From: Cenococcum geophilum 1.58
Lineage: Eukaryota; Ascomycota; Dothideomycetes; Gloniales; Gloniaceae
Reading direction: 5' to 3'
Assembly (NCBI GenBank): GCA_001692895.1
Contig: KV748232.1
Coordinates: 620,001 to 684,000 of the forward strand
Length of the DNA stretch: 64,000 nt
Below the pieces are notes generated by a model. The model was not told the origin of the DNA and did not search any database. It worked only from the letters and a program-made list of their open reading frames with translations. Within the stretch, counting starts at the first letter, position 1. Every line of letters starts with the position of its first letter. A program made the position numbers and the translations under genes. Positions 1-14,400 of the stretch are shown here, one piece after another.

Positions 1-1654
1 TATAAGTGGCGAAGGTCTTTAATAAGGATTTGCAGGCACTCTATAGTCGATTTTTTAGTGTTCTTATTTATTACGGTCCGTAGCTTAATCGCATTCTATT
101 AGGTAAGGATATCACGCTTATATTCCAGTCCTTTAAAGTAGTTATATATAGCTTTACATAGCTTATTAAAGGGGACACTAAGGGGGTTGTTTTTAAGGTT
201 AGTGTAGTAGTAATTAAGGGCTAGGCCGCGCAGTATAGTAGAGTAGGCTTAGCTAAATTCCTATTTAAGAATATCAGCCTTCTAGCAGAGGTCCGTAAAA
301 ATAGTTAGTTTAAAGTTAAAGTTATCGTTTTTACCGCTATACTTAAATTCATTGGTATAGAGCTTAGCTAGGTTAGCTAGCTCCTTACTATAGGTCTTTA
401 CTTAGGTAGTTTACGAATTTATAACTTAAATAATGGGAGGGGTTTGGTCCGTATTTTGGTTTACGGGGGTATTACGGTCCGTAATTTAGGTTACGGTGGT
501 ATTATAGTCCGTAACTTAAGTATTAGGTATACTTTGGCCAGTAAGATTAATTCTAATGCTACTTAGGTTTATAGAACGAATTTGGTTAAATAGGTTAGCT
601 ATAAGGCTAGAGATTCTATTAAGTTTAAAGGAGGTAAAGAGGTCGCTGGTTTTAATATAATCTAAGATCTGCTCTTTAGTCNATTCNNTTTAGTCCTCCT
701 TATATAGTGTNTTATATAGAGACNGTGNAANAGTAACTCGTNTNTNCCTTTTAACCTATACGCCTTAGTAATATAAAAGGGTTTATAGGTTACGGATAGT
801 AGTAGGGTTGTAATCCTTAAAAATAGCTTCCGTAAAGTCCGTAAAGTCTTCCTTATATTACTCCTATAGGTCGTTATTTATAAGCTTAAAATATCCGTAT
901 TTAAGGATTTTATATTTAATATAGTTATTAACGTTAGTTATAGACGTAAGGTCGACTCCTTAGCTCTATTTCTCTTGCCCTTTATTAATCTACTTGCTTA
1001 TGTCTGCCATGCTATATAGTGTAGTATATAGCGGGTGGAAAAGGTCTTATAGTGGTCCGTAAAGGCGGTTAATAGGTCCGTACCAGTTTATAGGAGGGTA
1101 GGGGGTTTCCGTAAGGTCTTATAACGGTCTATAAAGGTAATTAGCAGGTCTATAATAGTTTGCGGGAGAGTAGGGGGTTCCGTAAAGGTCTATATTCATA
1201 TCTATAACTTCTAGTAAACTATACTAAGACTTAAATAAGTATATAGAGTTAGAGATAAGTCCGTAATCCCCGACTTCCAACTTTCTAGCAGGTCGTACTA
1301 GGAGTCTAAACGGGTGGTCGCTGTCAAGTATCGCTCAGGGGGAGGTATTAAGTAATTGCTAATCTGTGCGCGCTCACTAATCAGTGTTTGTACTAATTTA
1401 ATAGTATAAGTAAGTTATATCCCAGGGCACGAAATACGTATAGTATCGTATACTCTTTAGGATAGTAGTAACTGTTAATTATATAAAGCAGACTACGTGG
1501 TCTATATACTAATGCACCTCCCCCTAATTAGTTAGTACTTTATAAGTGCACCAGACGCGTAAGTAAGTAGTTAGTGCACTAAACGCGTAAACGCGTACCT
1601 AGTATACCGAACGCGTAAGCACGCGGTTAGTATAACAGGTGTTATAATTATACA
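1..1654 (-). mobile_element. Copia element C: 5' LTR and gag start, RIP-mutated, cut by window edge
   Basis: This is the 5' end of a Ty1/copia retrotransposon on the minus strand. Its gag begins with an intact ATG at 1010 (M-A-D-I-S-K start) and runs leftward out of the window. The same gag start occurs in copia B near 11905, where the ATG is mutated to ATA. The reading frame is full of stops, so the copy is dead. It sits inside copia A, whose internal sequence resumes at 1655. The far end and the second LTR lie outside the window. About 15 scattered N bases occur at 682-743. Confidence 0.8.
1385..1654 (-). repeat. 5' LTR of copia element C (270 bp)
   Basis: The end points match the LTR termini of copia B: on the minus strand it starts TGTATAATTA and ends TACAAACA. 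It is about 50 bp longer than the 219-bp LTRs of copia B. The extra length is a run of diverged copies of a motif containing ACGCGTA near 1553-1625, so the LTR carries a small internal repeat expansion. Confidence 0.8.
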
Positions 1655-4600
1655 ATAACCTTACTCTCTTTAATCCTATAAATATTATAAAGGAGTATAT
1701 ACTTAATTAAGATCTTCTATTAGCACCGCTCTACGCTCTTAAAAAGTATAGTAATTTAACGCCTAACTCTAACCTACTTTAATTAACCCGCCTAACTAAC
1801 ATAATTATAACTAAACTAATTAAATATATAGTGGCCGTAGTAGGTAATATAGTAAAGGGTATAATTAACAACTATAAGGTAAAGGTGGAGGTTCTTATAG
1901 AGGTTCATTTTAAAGTAATTACTAGAAGAAGTACTACGTTTATAAGAAACTAAATCACTAGTTAACTAGGCATTCTCTTAATAAATAAAAGGAGGTATAT
2001 AATAAGTTTCGCTAGAGTATAAAAAATATTAGAAATTATAATGTTACTATAGCTTACTTTTAAAGCTTCCTAGTTTAATATAAAGGCGTAAAAGATCTTA
2101 AGGGTAAGGTTAATAAGGCCGAACAGCTCCTTATAGATATAGAAATTAAGAACTACTCTCCTAACTAATACTTTACTAAGTATAGTAAGGTAAATAGTAT
2201 ATAAACTATTACTGTTTTTAATAACTAATCTACGCTCTATTCTATTACGAAGTTAAATATCTTTAATAAGCTAAGGGAAAGTTTTACGTTCTCCTTTAAT
2301 AATAGATACTAAGCGAACGTCTTCTATAGTATTATACCAGATACTAGAGCTACAGGAGTATCTATAGTAGAAGAACCTTAAGTTTAAGCCCTTTAGCAGC
2401 TTAATAGCTCTATTTAGATTAACTATTTAACGGCAGGCTAACACACGATTTATTTTAGTAAGGGTACTGCAATCTCTCTTAGCACAATTAGGGTCTAAAC
2501 CCCCTTAGGGCATATTACTTTCCATATTATTTCTACAAATACCCCGTTTCTATTTTGCATTAAAGATATAAATAGATTAGGCGTTAAGCTTAATAACCTT
2601 AAGAATATACTTATTTAGGGAGATAATTAGGTACCTATTATACGCAAATAGGGTTACCCCTAGTTACTCCTTTATTAACTAGAAAAGAGTATTACTTAAA
2701 GCTATTTAACTAAGTTAGAGTTACGTTAACTACACCATTATTTTAGCTACCCCTTTATTTACTAATTACTTAGCGTTCTTTAGTAAATAGGCTATAAAGT
2801 TAAGGTTAAGGCAATTAAGCACCTTATAAAGTATTATTATTACTACTAAATAAACTAGAAGTCCCCTAGCCGATTTAAGTTTACCCTTAAAAATAACTAC
2901 GACTTTAACTTTTATATTATTGTTAATGTTATATATCTTAGCGGCAAGCTAGTACTTTAAGTTATTAACTTCTTAACCTCCTTTTAAGCCGCACGTTTTT
3001 TAAAGAATATATCTACTAGGAACGTATAGGATACCCTTTAATTATACTAATTTAATATTTACCTAGGACCCCTTAACTAAATCGTCTATAATATAGGAAA
3101 GAACTTCTTATCTATAGAGTTTTAATAATAAATAAAAGTAATGGCAATTAAGGTTAAGGAAGTCCCTATTAAGGCATATAATAGTATTAGAAAAGTAGAG
3201 TAATATTATACGCTATTACGCCGCGTATATAAGATTATCTCTTTAAAACTAGAGGATACTAGCGAAAAACTTACCTTATAAATAGCTATTAAAGCTATTA
3301 ATAATTCCGCTAGCCTAGATAGACTTATACCCATATTACTAGTCTTTAGCGCCTACCCTTAAATAACTAATAATTCTCTACTATCCCCCTCTATTATATA
3401 ATAAGCTAAGGCTATTTTTAAGGTAATAAAAGAGGTATAATATCTCTATGTTATATGCTAAGTTAATAATGTACTAGAAATAAGAAATGGCCTAAATACC
3501 TTAACTATACTTAATCTGCCACTTTAGTCTAAGGTATACATATAGCGTAAAAAGGGAGAATAGTTAGGCCTATATTAACTTATTATAATTAATAATTAGA
3601 CTTATACTATTTAGATACCTTATAAACCCACTTAATTCCGTTTAACTATTATTAAGTTTTACTATAAAAATAATAGTTTTAAGCCTTTGTAGGATGCTAT
3701 AGAAGATACCCTAGAGAAGAGCTATAATTAATATACTCTAAAAGGCGACCACGATTTTAATATAATTATAGTAAATACGCCGTAACTATAACGTGGTAGA
3801 GGTCGCCTAAAGGGATTATAAAATCGCTAACATCTTATTAATTTTGAAGAGCAATTTATTACCGCCATTAAAAATAGGGTTAAGCTATTAATGGCCTTTA
3901 TAATAGCTAAGGAGAAGGCTAACTTTAAACTCGCAAAATAGCTTTAAAAAAAGGTTATATTATAACTTTAGGAGCTCCTTTCTAAGCATTTAATAAGTAG
4001 GATATTAATAGTCTTATTATAAAAGGAGTCTTTAAATTTAAGAAGTATAACCCTACTAAGTTTAATAAAGTCCGCATTTTTAAGTTAAAAATAGTTAATA
4101 AGATTAAGGGCAAAGCTACTAACGCCCTATTTAAGAAATTAAGGCTTATTATCTAAGGCTATAATAATAATAGTAAGGAGGTAATTCTTATATAATCTCC
4201 AATAATTTAACAAGCTAGTTAGTAAGTTATTATTGCACTAGCTCCCTCCCTAATAAAGAATAAAATGGCGGTTTATTTATAAGATATTACTTAGGCCTAT
4301 ACCTAATTAAAGACGCACCTTTAACGCTTAATATTAGTATACCTTCTAGAGTAAATTCGCCACTAATATCCTAAAGATATAATTATAGTTATACTTAAGC
4401 CATTATATAGAATCGCAGAGGTAGGAACTTATTAGTAGGCTACCTATAGTAAGCACTATAAAGAGAAACTTTTAATAACTACTTTTATATTTAATCTATA
4501 CTTCCTTATTACAACTTTAGGAACCTTATTTAGAATTATTAGCATATAAACTAATAATATAATTATCTTAGGAGACAACTAATTCTTAGCTCTTAAAGAA

Positions 4601-4774
4601 GATAAGCTAGTAAAGGCAAACCTTATAGTAAAGCTAAAGGAAAAGCTTAGTTTAATAATACTATTCCTTTTTAATAGATATACCCTCTCCCTAAGTAAGA
4701 ATTCTATTACTTTGCGCTAGAAGGGTTAAGGTAAGAAGATTAACGTTATTAACGTTAATTCTCTAAAGTAAGGA
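1655..4774 (+). mobile_element. Copia element A, fragment 1: gag end to reverse transcriptase, RIP-mutated
   Basis: Relic of a Ty1/copia gag-pol on the plus strand. A gag zinc knuckle with Cys codons mutated to Tyr is readable near 1930-1975 (K-Y-Y-V-Y-K-K-L-N-H), followed by protease/integrase sequence. The reverse transcriptase is readable at about 4040-4330, where the copia signatures for QSPT-Q and RDITQAY survive with Gln codons changed to stops. The reading frame stops every few codons. The fragment ends at gypsy 1, and the pol frame resumes at 10680. The element 5' end is hidden behind copia C. Confidence 0.8.
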
Positions 4775-4999
4775 TGTTAGCGACTCAGTCAATCGAGACA
4801 TAAGCACGGCAAAAGGGTCGCGCAAGCCTGTACGATTGGATTGTCCATAAACGAGAATCTAAAGCTAGAGAAAAGGAAAGGAAAGGACAAATAGCAACGC
4901 GAGGAGTTATATACAATCCCTAGTCACGTAAGAGTCACGTAAGCCCTATGTCTACCATAACGTCTACCATAGCTGCCGCTTTCTGCTAGTGCCGTAATA
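4775..4999 (-). repeat. Gypsy 1 left LTR (3' LTR of the element)
   Basis: 225 bp. Plus-strand reading begins TGTTAGCGACTCAGTC and ends GTGCCGTAATA, where the terminal TAACA has become TAATA. It matches the right LTR over its full length, with mostly C-to-T and G-to-A differences. Confidence 0.9.
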
Positions 5000-7900
5000 T
5001 TACTCCCCTTCCGCAAAAGCCTGCCCTTAGGCTTTATATATCCGTATTATACCCATAGGGTGTTCTTATCTTTATACTCTTCCGGTAGCTTATTATCTTT
5101 ATTATACTAGCATTCTATCTATTCGTCTAGGTACTTTAGCGGTCCCGGTTTATTAGGGTAACGGCTATAAAATTCTTAAAGCTTATAGGGACTGCTAATA
5201 AAGTTCTATATAGGGTACTAGGTAGGATTTAGGTTATAGCCTTTCCAACTAACGCGGTACTTTAGCGTTTTCCTTACTAGCTTATAGGCCAGTATCTCTT
5301 TAATTTCCTATTTATCGTCGCCATTGACTTAAATCGGCAGGGGGGGTTTGTTCTTTTATCTAGGTAATAGGTTGTTTACTACCTTCTGTAGCTTATCTAG
5401 TAAAAAGATAAAGTGAACCTTAATTAAATCTAGGAGCTCTACTTTATATAAGTTACCTATTTTCTTAAGGACCTTATATAGTCCTGCTATCTAATAATTA
5501 AGCTTATAACTTAGCCGTTCCGTCTTTTAGTTCTTTGTTATAACCTAGACCATATTACCTACAGTAAAGTTAGGCTCGCGCCTATACTTATTTGCCTGCT
5601 ATTTCATTAATTTTTAGGCCTTTTTTAGATTTATACGGGCTACCGTCTAGGCTTCCTCTAAGCGCTTGGCGTACTACTAGGCTTCCTTATAAAACAGTTT
5701 CTCGCGTATAGTCCATAGTCCTTCTAGTCTATCCTAGTTAAAGCTTATTTATAGTAGATACCCTATTTCTAGTTAAATAGGTGCGAATCCTATAAAGTTA
5801 TAGGGTAGGGTCGCCTGGGCGTAGTCTATTAGAGGTAGTAGTTCGCCCTAGTTATCTTAGAAGTAGTTAATAAAGGGCCGGAGTCTCTAGTCTAAGTATT
5901 AATTTATAATCTCCGTCTAACCGTCTATCTAGGGGTGGTACGCTATAGAAAGCTTGGGCTTAATTCCTAGGATCTAAGTAAACTTATTTCTAGAAAGCCG
6001 ATATAAACTACGGTCCGCGGTCCGATATAATAGTATTTAGTAGTCTATAAATTCGGTAAATGTAATGGATATATAGTCGGGCCGCCTCTTTAGCATTAAT
6101 ATTCTTGTAATAGGGGATTAAGAAAGGGCGTTTGCCAAAACGGTTAACTAAGATTATAACTATATTATACCCGTTACGGTCTACTGGTAGTTTATAGAAA
6201 TCTATAAAGATATACTACTAGGGGCGCTCTAGTATTAGGAGTAGCTTTAATAGTTCTAGGGTCTTATCTCGTGGAATTATAGACCTATAGTAGTTATTGC
6301 AGTTCCGTATATAACGGTTAATATTTATAACTATTCTGGGCCAGTAGTAACGGTTACTAATAATCTTATAGGTCTTATTTTTTCTAGGGTAAGCTATAGA
6401 GACCTAGGTATATACTTTAGTGATAAGCTAGGTTTATAAGTTCTGTTTTTCTGCTACTACTAGCCGTTTCTAGTGCTTAAGCAGTCCATTTTTAAGGGAC
6501 TATAGGCTAGTAATATCCTTTACCTTTTTGCGGTACTCCTGTAGAGAAGGGTCCGTATAGTTTACTTATAGTAGTTTATTAATAAGGTTAAATTCCATAG
6601 GGTTAATAAGATATATCTCGGCGCTTAAAGATTTAGTACTTAGTTCTTCCTATATCCGAGGGTTAAGGTGCTCTAGTTATAGTAGTATCTAGGTCCGTAA
6701 TAAGATCTTCACGGCCATCTAGTTATTTAGGTCCTGTTTACGTCTTATAAAAGCATCCGCACGGTTAGTAGCGCCTAGCCTATATATAATTAGGAAGTTA
6801 AACTAAGATAGGATATCCGCCTAGCGCGCCTGCCGGGCTATAAGGGCTTTTATTGTTATAAAATATTCTAAGGCCTTATAATCTAAAACCACTTAGATAG
6901 ATTTAGGGGTCCCTTCTAGCTATACTCGCCAGTGCTAAAAGCTATAGATAATAGCTAATATTTCTTTATTATAAATCGGGTAGTTTAGCTTAGCATCTAC
7001 TATAGTCTTTAAATAGTAAGCAATAGGGTACTATTCTCCGTTTATCTGCTTTTGGGAGTAAACGCCAGCTATAACACTATTTAAGGCATCGGTTTTTAGC
7101 ATTAAGGGCCGTTTTAGGTTAAAGTAGGTAAGTAAGGGAATAGAGACTAGTCGTTTCTTAAGCTCATTAAAGGCCTACCTACATACGGTATTAAAGTAAA
7201 AGGGCCGGTCCTTATGGGTAAGTAGGCTTAGTAGCCGAGTAATTCTACTATAGTTCTTAATAAAGCGTTAGTAAAAGTTATAGAACCCTAAGAATAACTA
7301 CACCCCCTTTACGGTCCTTGGGGGTACCCATTAATTAATTATAGCTGTCTTTTCTAGGTCTACCTTAATCCCGTTTATACTAATAATAAACCCTAAGTAC
7401 TTTATACGCTTAACACTAAATTTTAACTTCTTAATATTGGCTTAGAGGCTAGCTTCCTAAAGCCGTTATAGAACTTTATAGATATGCTCTTTATATTCCA
7501 GTTCGTTTTTAGAGTAGATTATAATATTATTTAGGTATACTATACAGAAGTCGTTAAGGTAGTTAAATAGTACGTTATTTATATATCGTTGGTATATAGC
7601 TAGTCTATTAATTAGTCTAAAAGGCAGTACTTTATATTTATATATTCTGTAACGGGTCCAAATATAATAAGGTCTTCTAATTTAGGGTCCATTTTAATCC
7701 GGTAAAAAGCCTAGCGGATATTAAGCTTTATAAAGATCTTAGCTCTACTTATTTAGGCCAAAGTCTTATTAAGTAAAGGCAGTGGGTAGCGGTCTTTAAG
7801 GGTTAAATTATTAAGCTTATGGTAGTCAATACAGAAACAAAGTCCTCTATTTAGCTTTTTAGTAAAGAGAATAGGTAAGTTAAAAGGGGCTTAACTAGGC

Positions 7901-10449
7901 TTAATAAAGCCCTTATCCAGGTTATTAATAAGATACTACTTTATAGCCTATAATTTAGCAGTAGATTACTGTTAGAGGGGGCTATAGCTAAGGGTAACCA
8001 CCTTATCCGGCTTAATTTTAATCTTATAGATATACGGTCGGTAAGGCGAGAGTATATTAGACGCTGCTTTAGAGAAGGTGTCTTTAAATTTCTAGTATTA
8101 ATAGGGCAGTTTCTATTCTACTAGCTCCTTGTCTATAAGCTCGCCTTTCTCTTAGGCTAGGGCCTCTTTCTCTTTAATTATTTAATTAATTTTGTATAAG
8201 CTAGTTGTAAAGGCAACAGTATTAGGCTAAACTAGGTTTTGGTAGAATCCTATAGCGCTAATATAGCAGATATTAACTGGTAGAAGGTCTATAGGTTTCT
8301 TTACGGATATTTATTAGGCCGTATTTTGCGGTATAAGGTTTATAGTCTTCCTTAGTTTACATTCTATTTTCCGTAAGTTATCCTTCCGGTTTATTAGTTT
8401 AGTATATTATTTAATATCCCTAGCCTTTCTTTATAGCTGCGTAGGGCCTAAGTTCTCTATTAGGGACTTAGCTAGGCTATTACTAACTTCCTAAGTCTCT
8501 AGTGCGGGTGGTGTAATATAGGCAGTCTAGGGGCGGCGTAGTATATAGATCCGTTGCGGATTAAGCTATATATTCTTCTTAAAAGCCTAGTCCCTACGCG
8601 TCGCATCGGCCTAGTAAACGGTGTTTATCTACGGCCGTATAAGGTTTTCCATTATAATACTAATCTCTTTTATAAAGGAAGGCATTAGGGGTATAGTTTT
8701 GGGCTAGATAAGCTGCCTATTCTATACGTTAAGCTATAAGCCTAAATAGGCTAGCTATTTTCTCCTTAAGATTATATTATAGCTTCTAAGGTCCGTAATA
8801 AGGAAGGGGATGTTATACTACCTTTATTCATTAACGCGGAGGTAGATCTGCAAGATAGTTATAATAGGTAGTCCTATCTATCCGTTATAACCGCGAATAG
8901 GGACTAGTTTAGGCAGTTCTTTAAGGGGTATATTTAAAAAGTCAGCCAGTTTTGTAGCGTACTTTATATTAATTAAGGTAAAGGTATTTACTCCTAAGTT
9001 AGCTAAAGCAGAGGTTAAAACTTAATATCTATTACAAAATAAAGTATAAGGGATAGTGCAGCTTTTTTTACTAACTAGCTAATCTAGATTGATATCTAAT
9101 ATATTAATCCCTTTTAACCCTAGAGAGGAGTCTTCCTCTAGGGTTCCTCTTTTTCTAGCTCCGTACTATCCTCCTAAATTAACAGGACCTTATTTATCTT
9201 TGCCTTTATTAGGTAGTTCCTTATAGGGTAGCCTATTTAACCGTATAAGAAGTAAGCTCCTTAATTACTAAGGGCCTATATACGGGGGTCGCTATATATA
9301 GGCTGGGTGTATACCAGGCCCGTAATAGGGGTAGCTACGCGGCCAGCTACTAGGTTAACTGTAGGAGTTGCTAATTATACTAGGGCACTATGGGCCGTAC
9401 TTATAGTACTTACGGCCTAGTTTGCAAGGTTTCTAGTTTTTAGCTAGTTAGCGCGTGCCTTAATTTAACGAAGGCCTTAGTTAATAGCTAGGTAATAGTC
9501 TATAAGTTCCTTTAACGTCTATGCTATAGTATAAGCTAGTAATACGGCCCGCTGTAGGTCTAGGGTAAGCTTATTAAAGAGGTCTAGCAGTAGGTCTTCC
9601 TAGGGGATCTAGGCCTATCCGGCCAGGTATAGAAAGCGGGTTTAAAAGGCCGAAAAGGTCTCCGTTATTTTCATATTTAGGCTTTTATAGCTAAAGCGGG
9701 CGTTCTATACTTTAAAAGGGTCTTTATAAATAGAAGACAAGTATTTAATTATTTCTTTTTTAGAGATAAAGGGGTCTGCTAAGTCTTTAGTGTATCGCGG
9801 GCGTAAATGCGTCTAGGCGTCTCCGCCAATACGGCCAAAAACGTAGGCCATTCTAGCTTAGGCGTTAGGGAAGTGGTCTATATTAACTTTAAGCTTATCC
9901 TGTAATTAAAGCTTCCAATTATTAAATATAGGGTCGGTTCCGTCTATAAGTAGCGGGGGATCTACAACCTTTGCCGACCGCCTCGGTGCTATATAGGCCT
10001 TAGTAGGTCTACTAAGGCGCTAGGATAGGGCCTAAAGGACTATAGCAAGTCTTTAGTTGTCTAATAATAACTTATTATTAGATATAGGGGTATCTCTAGC
10101 TTTAAGCAGCTCTTGCAGTCGTTTAATTTTAGTATTAATAGCTGCAAGCTCCGCCTAGGGGGTTGAAACGTTAATTATTTCTTTATCTAAAGTATTTAAG
10201 GGTCTTACAGCTACTTTACCTACTACTATAGTTTATAGCATGGTGGTAGGGGTGTTAGGTAATTCTAGGTAATTTCTTTAGGGGTTCTGGTCTGTGTATA
10301 TCTTATAGGTTCTTTCCTTAGGGTTCTATCCTTTTCTTTTAGATCCTGTCCTTATAGTCCTATTAATATCCTTAGGGTCCTATTCTATATTCTTATAGAT
10401 ATATTTAAGTTCCTTCTTAGGAAGAAAGAGTAGAGTAAGCTTTAGATAA

Positions 10450-10674
10450 TGTTAGCGACTTAGTTAATCGAGATATAAGTACGGCAAAAGGGTCGCGCAA
10501 GCCTATATAATTAGATTGTCCATAAACAAGAATCTAAAGCTAGAGAAAAGGAAAGGAAAGGACAAGTAGTAACGTAAGGAGTTATATACAATCCCTAGTC
10601 ACGTAAGAGTTATATAAGCCCTGCGTCTACTATAACGTCTACTATAGCTACCGCTTTCTACTAGTGCCGTAATA
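10450..10674 (-). repeat. Gypsy 1 right LTR (5' LTR of the element)
   Basis: 225 bp, same length as the left LTR, followed by the target duplication AAGGA at 10675-10679. The equal length and transition-type differences fit two once-identical LTRs hit by RIP. Confidence 0.9.
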
Positions 10675-10679
10675 AAGGA

Positions 10680-11258
10680 TATATAGAGCAACGCGCCTAT
10701 AAAGCTTATATTACTTCTATATATTAACCTAAAGCTTTATTTAATCTCTTTATTGCCACCTAATACTAGGAACTAACTAAGGATAACGTTCTTACCCTAA
10801 ATAAGCGTCTTTTCTAGTAAATAAACTATCTTAATTAGGGACTACTCTATATACCTATTAATCTTCCTACCGCTAAGCTCTTTATATTTATTAATAGATT
10901 ATTCGCAAATAATAAATATTTTAGCTCTTAGCTAGGATATAAGATTATTATTACAAATAAATCTACTAGAGAGAATAACTTTATAATCTATAGTAATCTT
11001 ATTTATTAGAGCTTAACTAAAAGTAAGCGCGTTACTTAAAGCATTCTAGCGTTAGAGATATATAGAATAGTTAGCGGAGTTAATATAGCAATTATAATTA
11101 GAACTACCCTAAAAATAATTATAGATTAACTTAAACTTCTTATTATCCCTATAATCGTATATACCGACTTATATTCCCTCTATAAGTATTTAGTTAAGCT
11201 TAGTACTATAAAGGAGAAGCGCCTTATAATTAATATTATAGCACTTTAGTAATCCTAT
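10680..11258 (+). mobile_element. Copia element A, fragment 2: RNase H region
   Basis: Continues the copia A pol frame after gypsy 1. The RNase H part is readable at about 10860-11250, including the copia-typical stretch Y-T-D-L-Y-S-L-Y-K-Y-L-V-K-L near 11160-11200 followed by K-E-K-R-L. The fragment ends at 11258, where copia B has inserted with a CCTAT duplication; the rest of the C-terminus continues at 17313. Confidence 0.8.
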
Positions 11259-11477
11259 TATATAATTACAGCACGTAGTACACCAAACGCGTGGTTACGC
11301 GTTTAGTGCACCAACCACTTAGGTGCTAACTAATCAGGGGGAGGCGCGTCAGTATATAGACCACATAGTCTACCTCAATAGAATCGACAGTCACCACCAT
11401 CCCAAAGAGCATATAATACTATACGTATTTCGTGCCCCGGGATATAACTTACTTATATTATTAAGTTAATATAAACA
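11259..11477 (+). repeat. Copia B 5' LTR (219 bp)
   Basis: Starts TATATAATTACAGCACG (TG changed to TA) and ends AATATAAACA. It matches the 3' LTR along its length. It contains the palindromic ACGCGT-rich stretch also present in the copia C LTR. Confidence 0.9.
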
Positions 11478-14400
11478 CTAATCAGTAAGCGCGTATAGAT
11501 TAGCAATTACTTAACACCTCCCCCCAAGCGATACACGATAGCGACCACCTGTTTAGACTCCTAGTATAACCTACTAGAAGGTCGGAAGCTGGGGATTACA
11601 GAACTATCACCAACTCTATATACTTATTTAAGTCTTAGTATAGTTTACTAGAAGTTTATAAACACAAATACAAACCCTTACGGAACCCCCTATCCTTAAC
11701 CCCTTAAACCTTAAACCCTTTCAGACCTTTTACGGAAACCCCTTACCCCCCTATAAACCATTACGGACCTATTAATCGCCGTTACAGACTATTATAAGAC
11801 CTCTCGAACTATTACGGACCCTTTAATTAATTTTACGGACCGTTATAAGACCTCCCCCACCCGTTACAAGCTACTACTACCCGCTACGTACTATACTATA
11901 TAGTATAGCAGACATAAGCAAGCAGATTAATAAAGGTCAAGAGAAATAGAGACAAGGAGTTAACCTTACGTCTATAGCTGACGTTAACAACTACATTAAG
12001 TATAAAATCCTTAAATACGGATATTTTAAGCTTATAAATAACAACCTATAGGAGCAATATAAAGAAGACTTTATAGACTTTACGGAAGATATTCTTAAGA
12101 CTTATAACCCTACTACTATCCGTAACCTACGAACCCTTTTACATTACTAAGGTATATAGGTTAAAAAGGATAAATAAGTTACTATTATATAGTTCTTATA
12201 TAATATAATATAGGAGGAGGACCAAATAGAATGGACTAAAGAGGAAATCCTAGACTAGGTTAAAGTCACTAATAAACTCTTTACTTCTCCTAAACTTAAT
12301 GGTATTGCTAGCCTTATATCTAACCTACTTAACCAAATTTGTTCTATAAACCTAAGCGATTTTAGAATTAATCTTACGGGCTAAAGTATACTTAGTACTT
12401 AAGTTACGGACCGTAATACCCCCGTAACCTAAATTACGGATTATAATACCCCCACAAACCAAAATATAGACTAAAACCCTCCTATTGCCTAAGCCACAGA
12501 TCTATAAACCGCCTAAGTTATAGATCCGCAACCTACTTAAGTAAAGACCTACGGCAAGGAACTAGCCAACTTAGCTAAGCTTTATACCGACAAATCTAAG
12601 TATAGCGGTAAAAACAATAACTTTAACTTTAAACTTACTATCTTTACGGACCTCTGTCGGAAGGCTAATATTCCTAAATAGGAATTTAGCTAAGCCTATT
12701 CCACTATACTGCGTGGCCTAGCCCTTGACCACTACTATACTAACTTCAAGAGTAACCCCCTTAGTGTCTCCTTTAATAAGCTATGCAAAGCTATATATAA
12801 CTACTTTAAAGGGCTAGAATATAGGCGTGATATCCTTACCCAATGGAATGCGATTAAGTTATGGACCGTAATTGATAAGAATACCGAAAAGTCAACTATA
12901 GAGTGCCTGCAAATTCTTATTAAAGACCTCCGGCACCTATAGCACGGCCTTAACATTAAGCTTTAAACGGACGACTTCCTATATAATAAGCTTATTACAG
13001 CTTACTAGGAAGTGAAACCCTGTAAATACGCCTACTATAAGCCCGCAGATACTGTAGCTAGTTTTATTAACGATTTACGGTCCTCTATTATAACGTATAA
13101 AGTCTTAAACCCGCTAGATAGTACCCAAGCCTTTATTACGGACCTACAAAACCCGTAAACTAACTCAGACGCCTACTTTACGGACCACTACTACCGCTAG
13201 CAGCACCCGCATTAACCAGGTCCTACCCGTAACCCCCGCAGCAACTTCTGTATAAAAGCATACCCCCACAGACAAACTAGCTAAAAGTACTTTATGTGCG
13301 GCAAGGAAGGATATTAGTCTATAAGGTATACCTAGGAAGAACATACTAAGTCTAGGAAGAGACTTAATAACTATATTAACTAGTTTATTTTAGAATACAA
13401 AGGAGAGGAAGTAAAAAAGCCTTCTAATAAGTCAATAGAAGCCCTTATAATTAACTTTAACTTAGATACTTAGGAACAGGAGACCTTAGAGACGTTCCTA
13501 ACTACTTTCGGACCTTTTACGGACAGCTAAGCCTTTAATATTACAACCGTATTAGCTGACCGCTCCTTTATATACTTAATTGCACCTAAAAACCAGCCTA
13601 TAAATATACCTGTTGGACCTATTATAGACGTTACAGACCGCAAACAGGACCTATTTATATATATCACTACTAAACGCTACACCCCCAAAGAATTCTATAG
13701 CGTTATAATTAATATAGGTGCCTCTAAGAAATCTACTGCAGGTTATAGACAATACCTTGCATATAAGACCACCATAAATAATAATACGGATATTAATACT
13801 ATACAAACTAGGGCCGTAAACGTCTAATTCGGCATCGGCTCAACCATATTAATTGGATCAGTGGCAGTTAAGACCCTAATTAGCCTAGTTAACTTCCACG
13901 TAGTAAAAGCGGACACCCCTTTTCTACTCTATCTTACGGACATAAATAGGTTATAAGTTTACTACAATAATATTACGGACACCGTAATTATCCCTACAAC
14001 TACCCCAGAAAGTAAGCATATTACCCTACCAATTATATAACGATTTAGACACCCGTTCCTTATATAGGGAGAGACTTTACAGACCTACATTTAGGAATCT
14101 TTTAACTATAACCCGTGCTACCTTACTAGTACTAAAATCCACCAACTGCACCGCCGCTTTAGCTACCCGTTAGCCAAAAAGCTATATAGAGTCCTTAAAC
14201 GCTCTAGACACGACGACGTTAATAGGAAGGCAATCAACCACCTAACTAAATACTGCTCTTTTTGCCAGAAATACAGACGTTCCCTAAGTAGATTTAAGTT
14301 CACCCTTTATAAGGACCTTAACTTTAACTACTTAGTATACGTGGACATTATATATATTAACGGCAGTCCAGTATTACATATAATTAACGAGGTAACCCGC

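Larger units (their letters stand above)
4775..10674 (-). mobile_element. Gypsy element 1, full length with two LTRs, RIP-mutated
   Basis: A complete 5.9-kb Ty3/gypsy element on the minus strand, flanked by the 5-bp duplication AAGGA (4770-4774 and 10675-10679), inserted in copia A pol. The reverse transcriptase active site is readable on the minus strand at about 7515-7560 as Y-L-N-N-I, a RIP-type change from Y-L-D-D-I. Gag lies to the right and integrase to the left. A purine-rich polypurine tract abuts the left (3') LTR on the element strand. Stops are dense, so it is inactive. It is the same family as gypsy 2 at 21746-27624 and is more AT-shifted. Confidence 0.88.

Noticed and set aside
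682..743. Possible biological meaning of scattered N bases (also 19715-19779)
   Set aside because: They are isolated ambiguous calls in repeats, best explained by low-quality or collapsed sequence.
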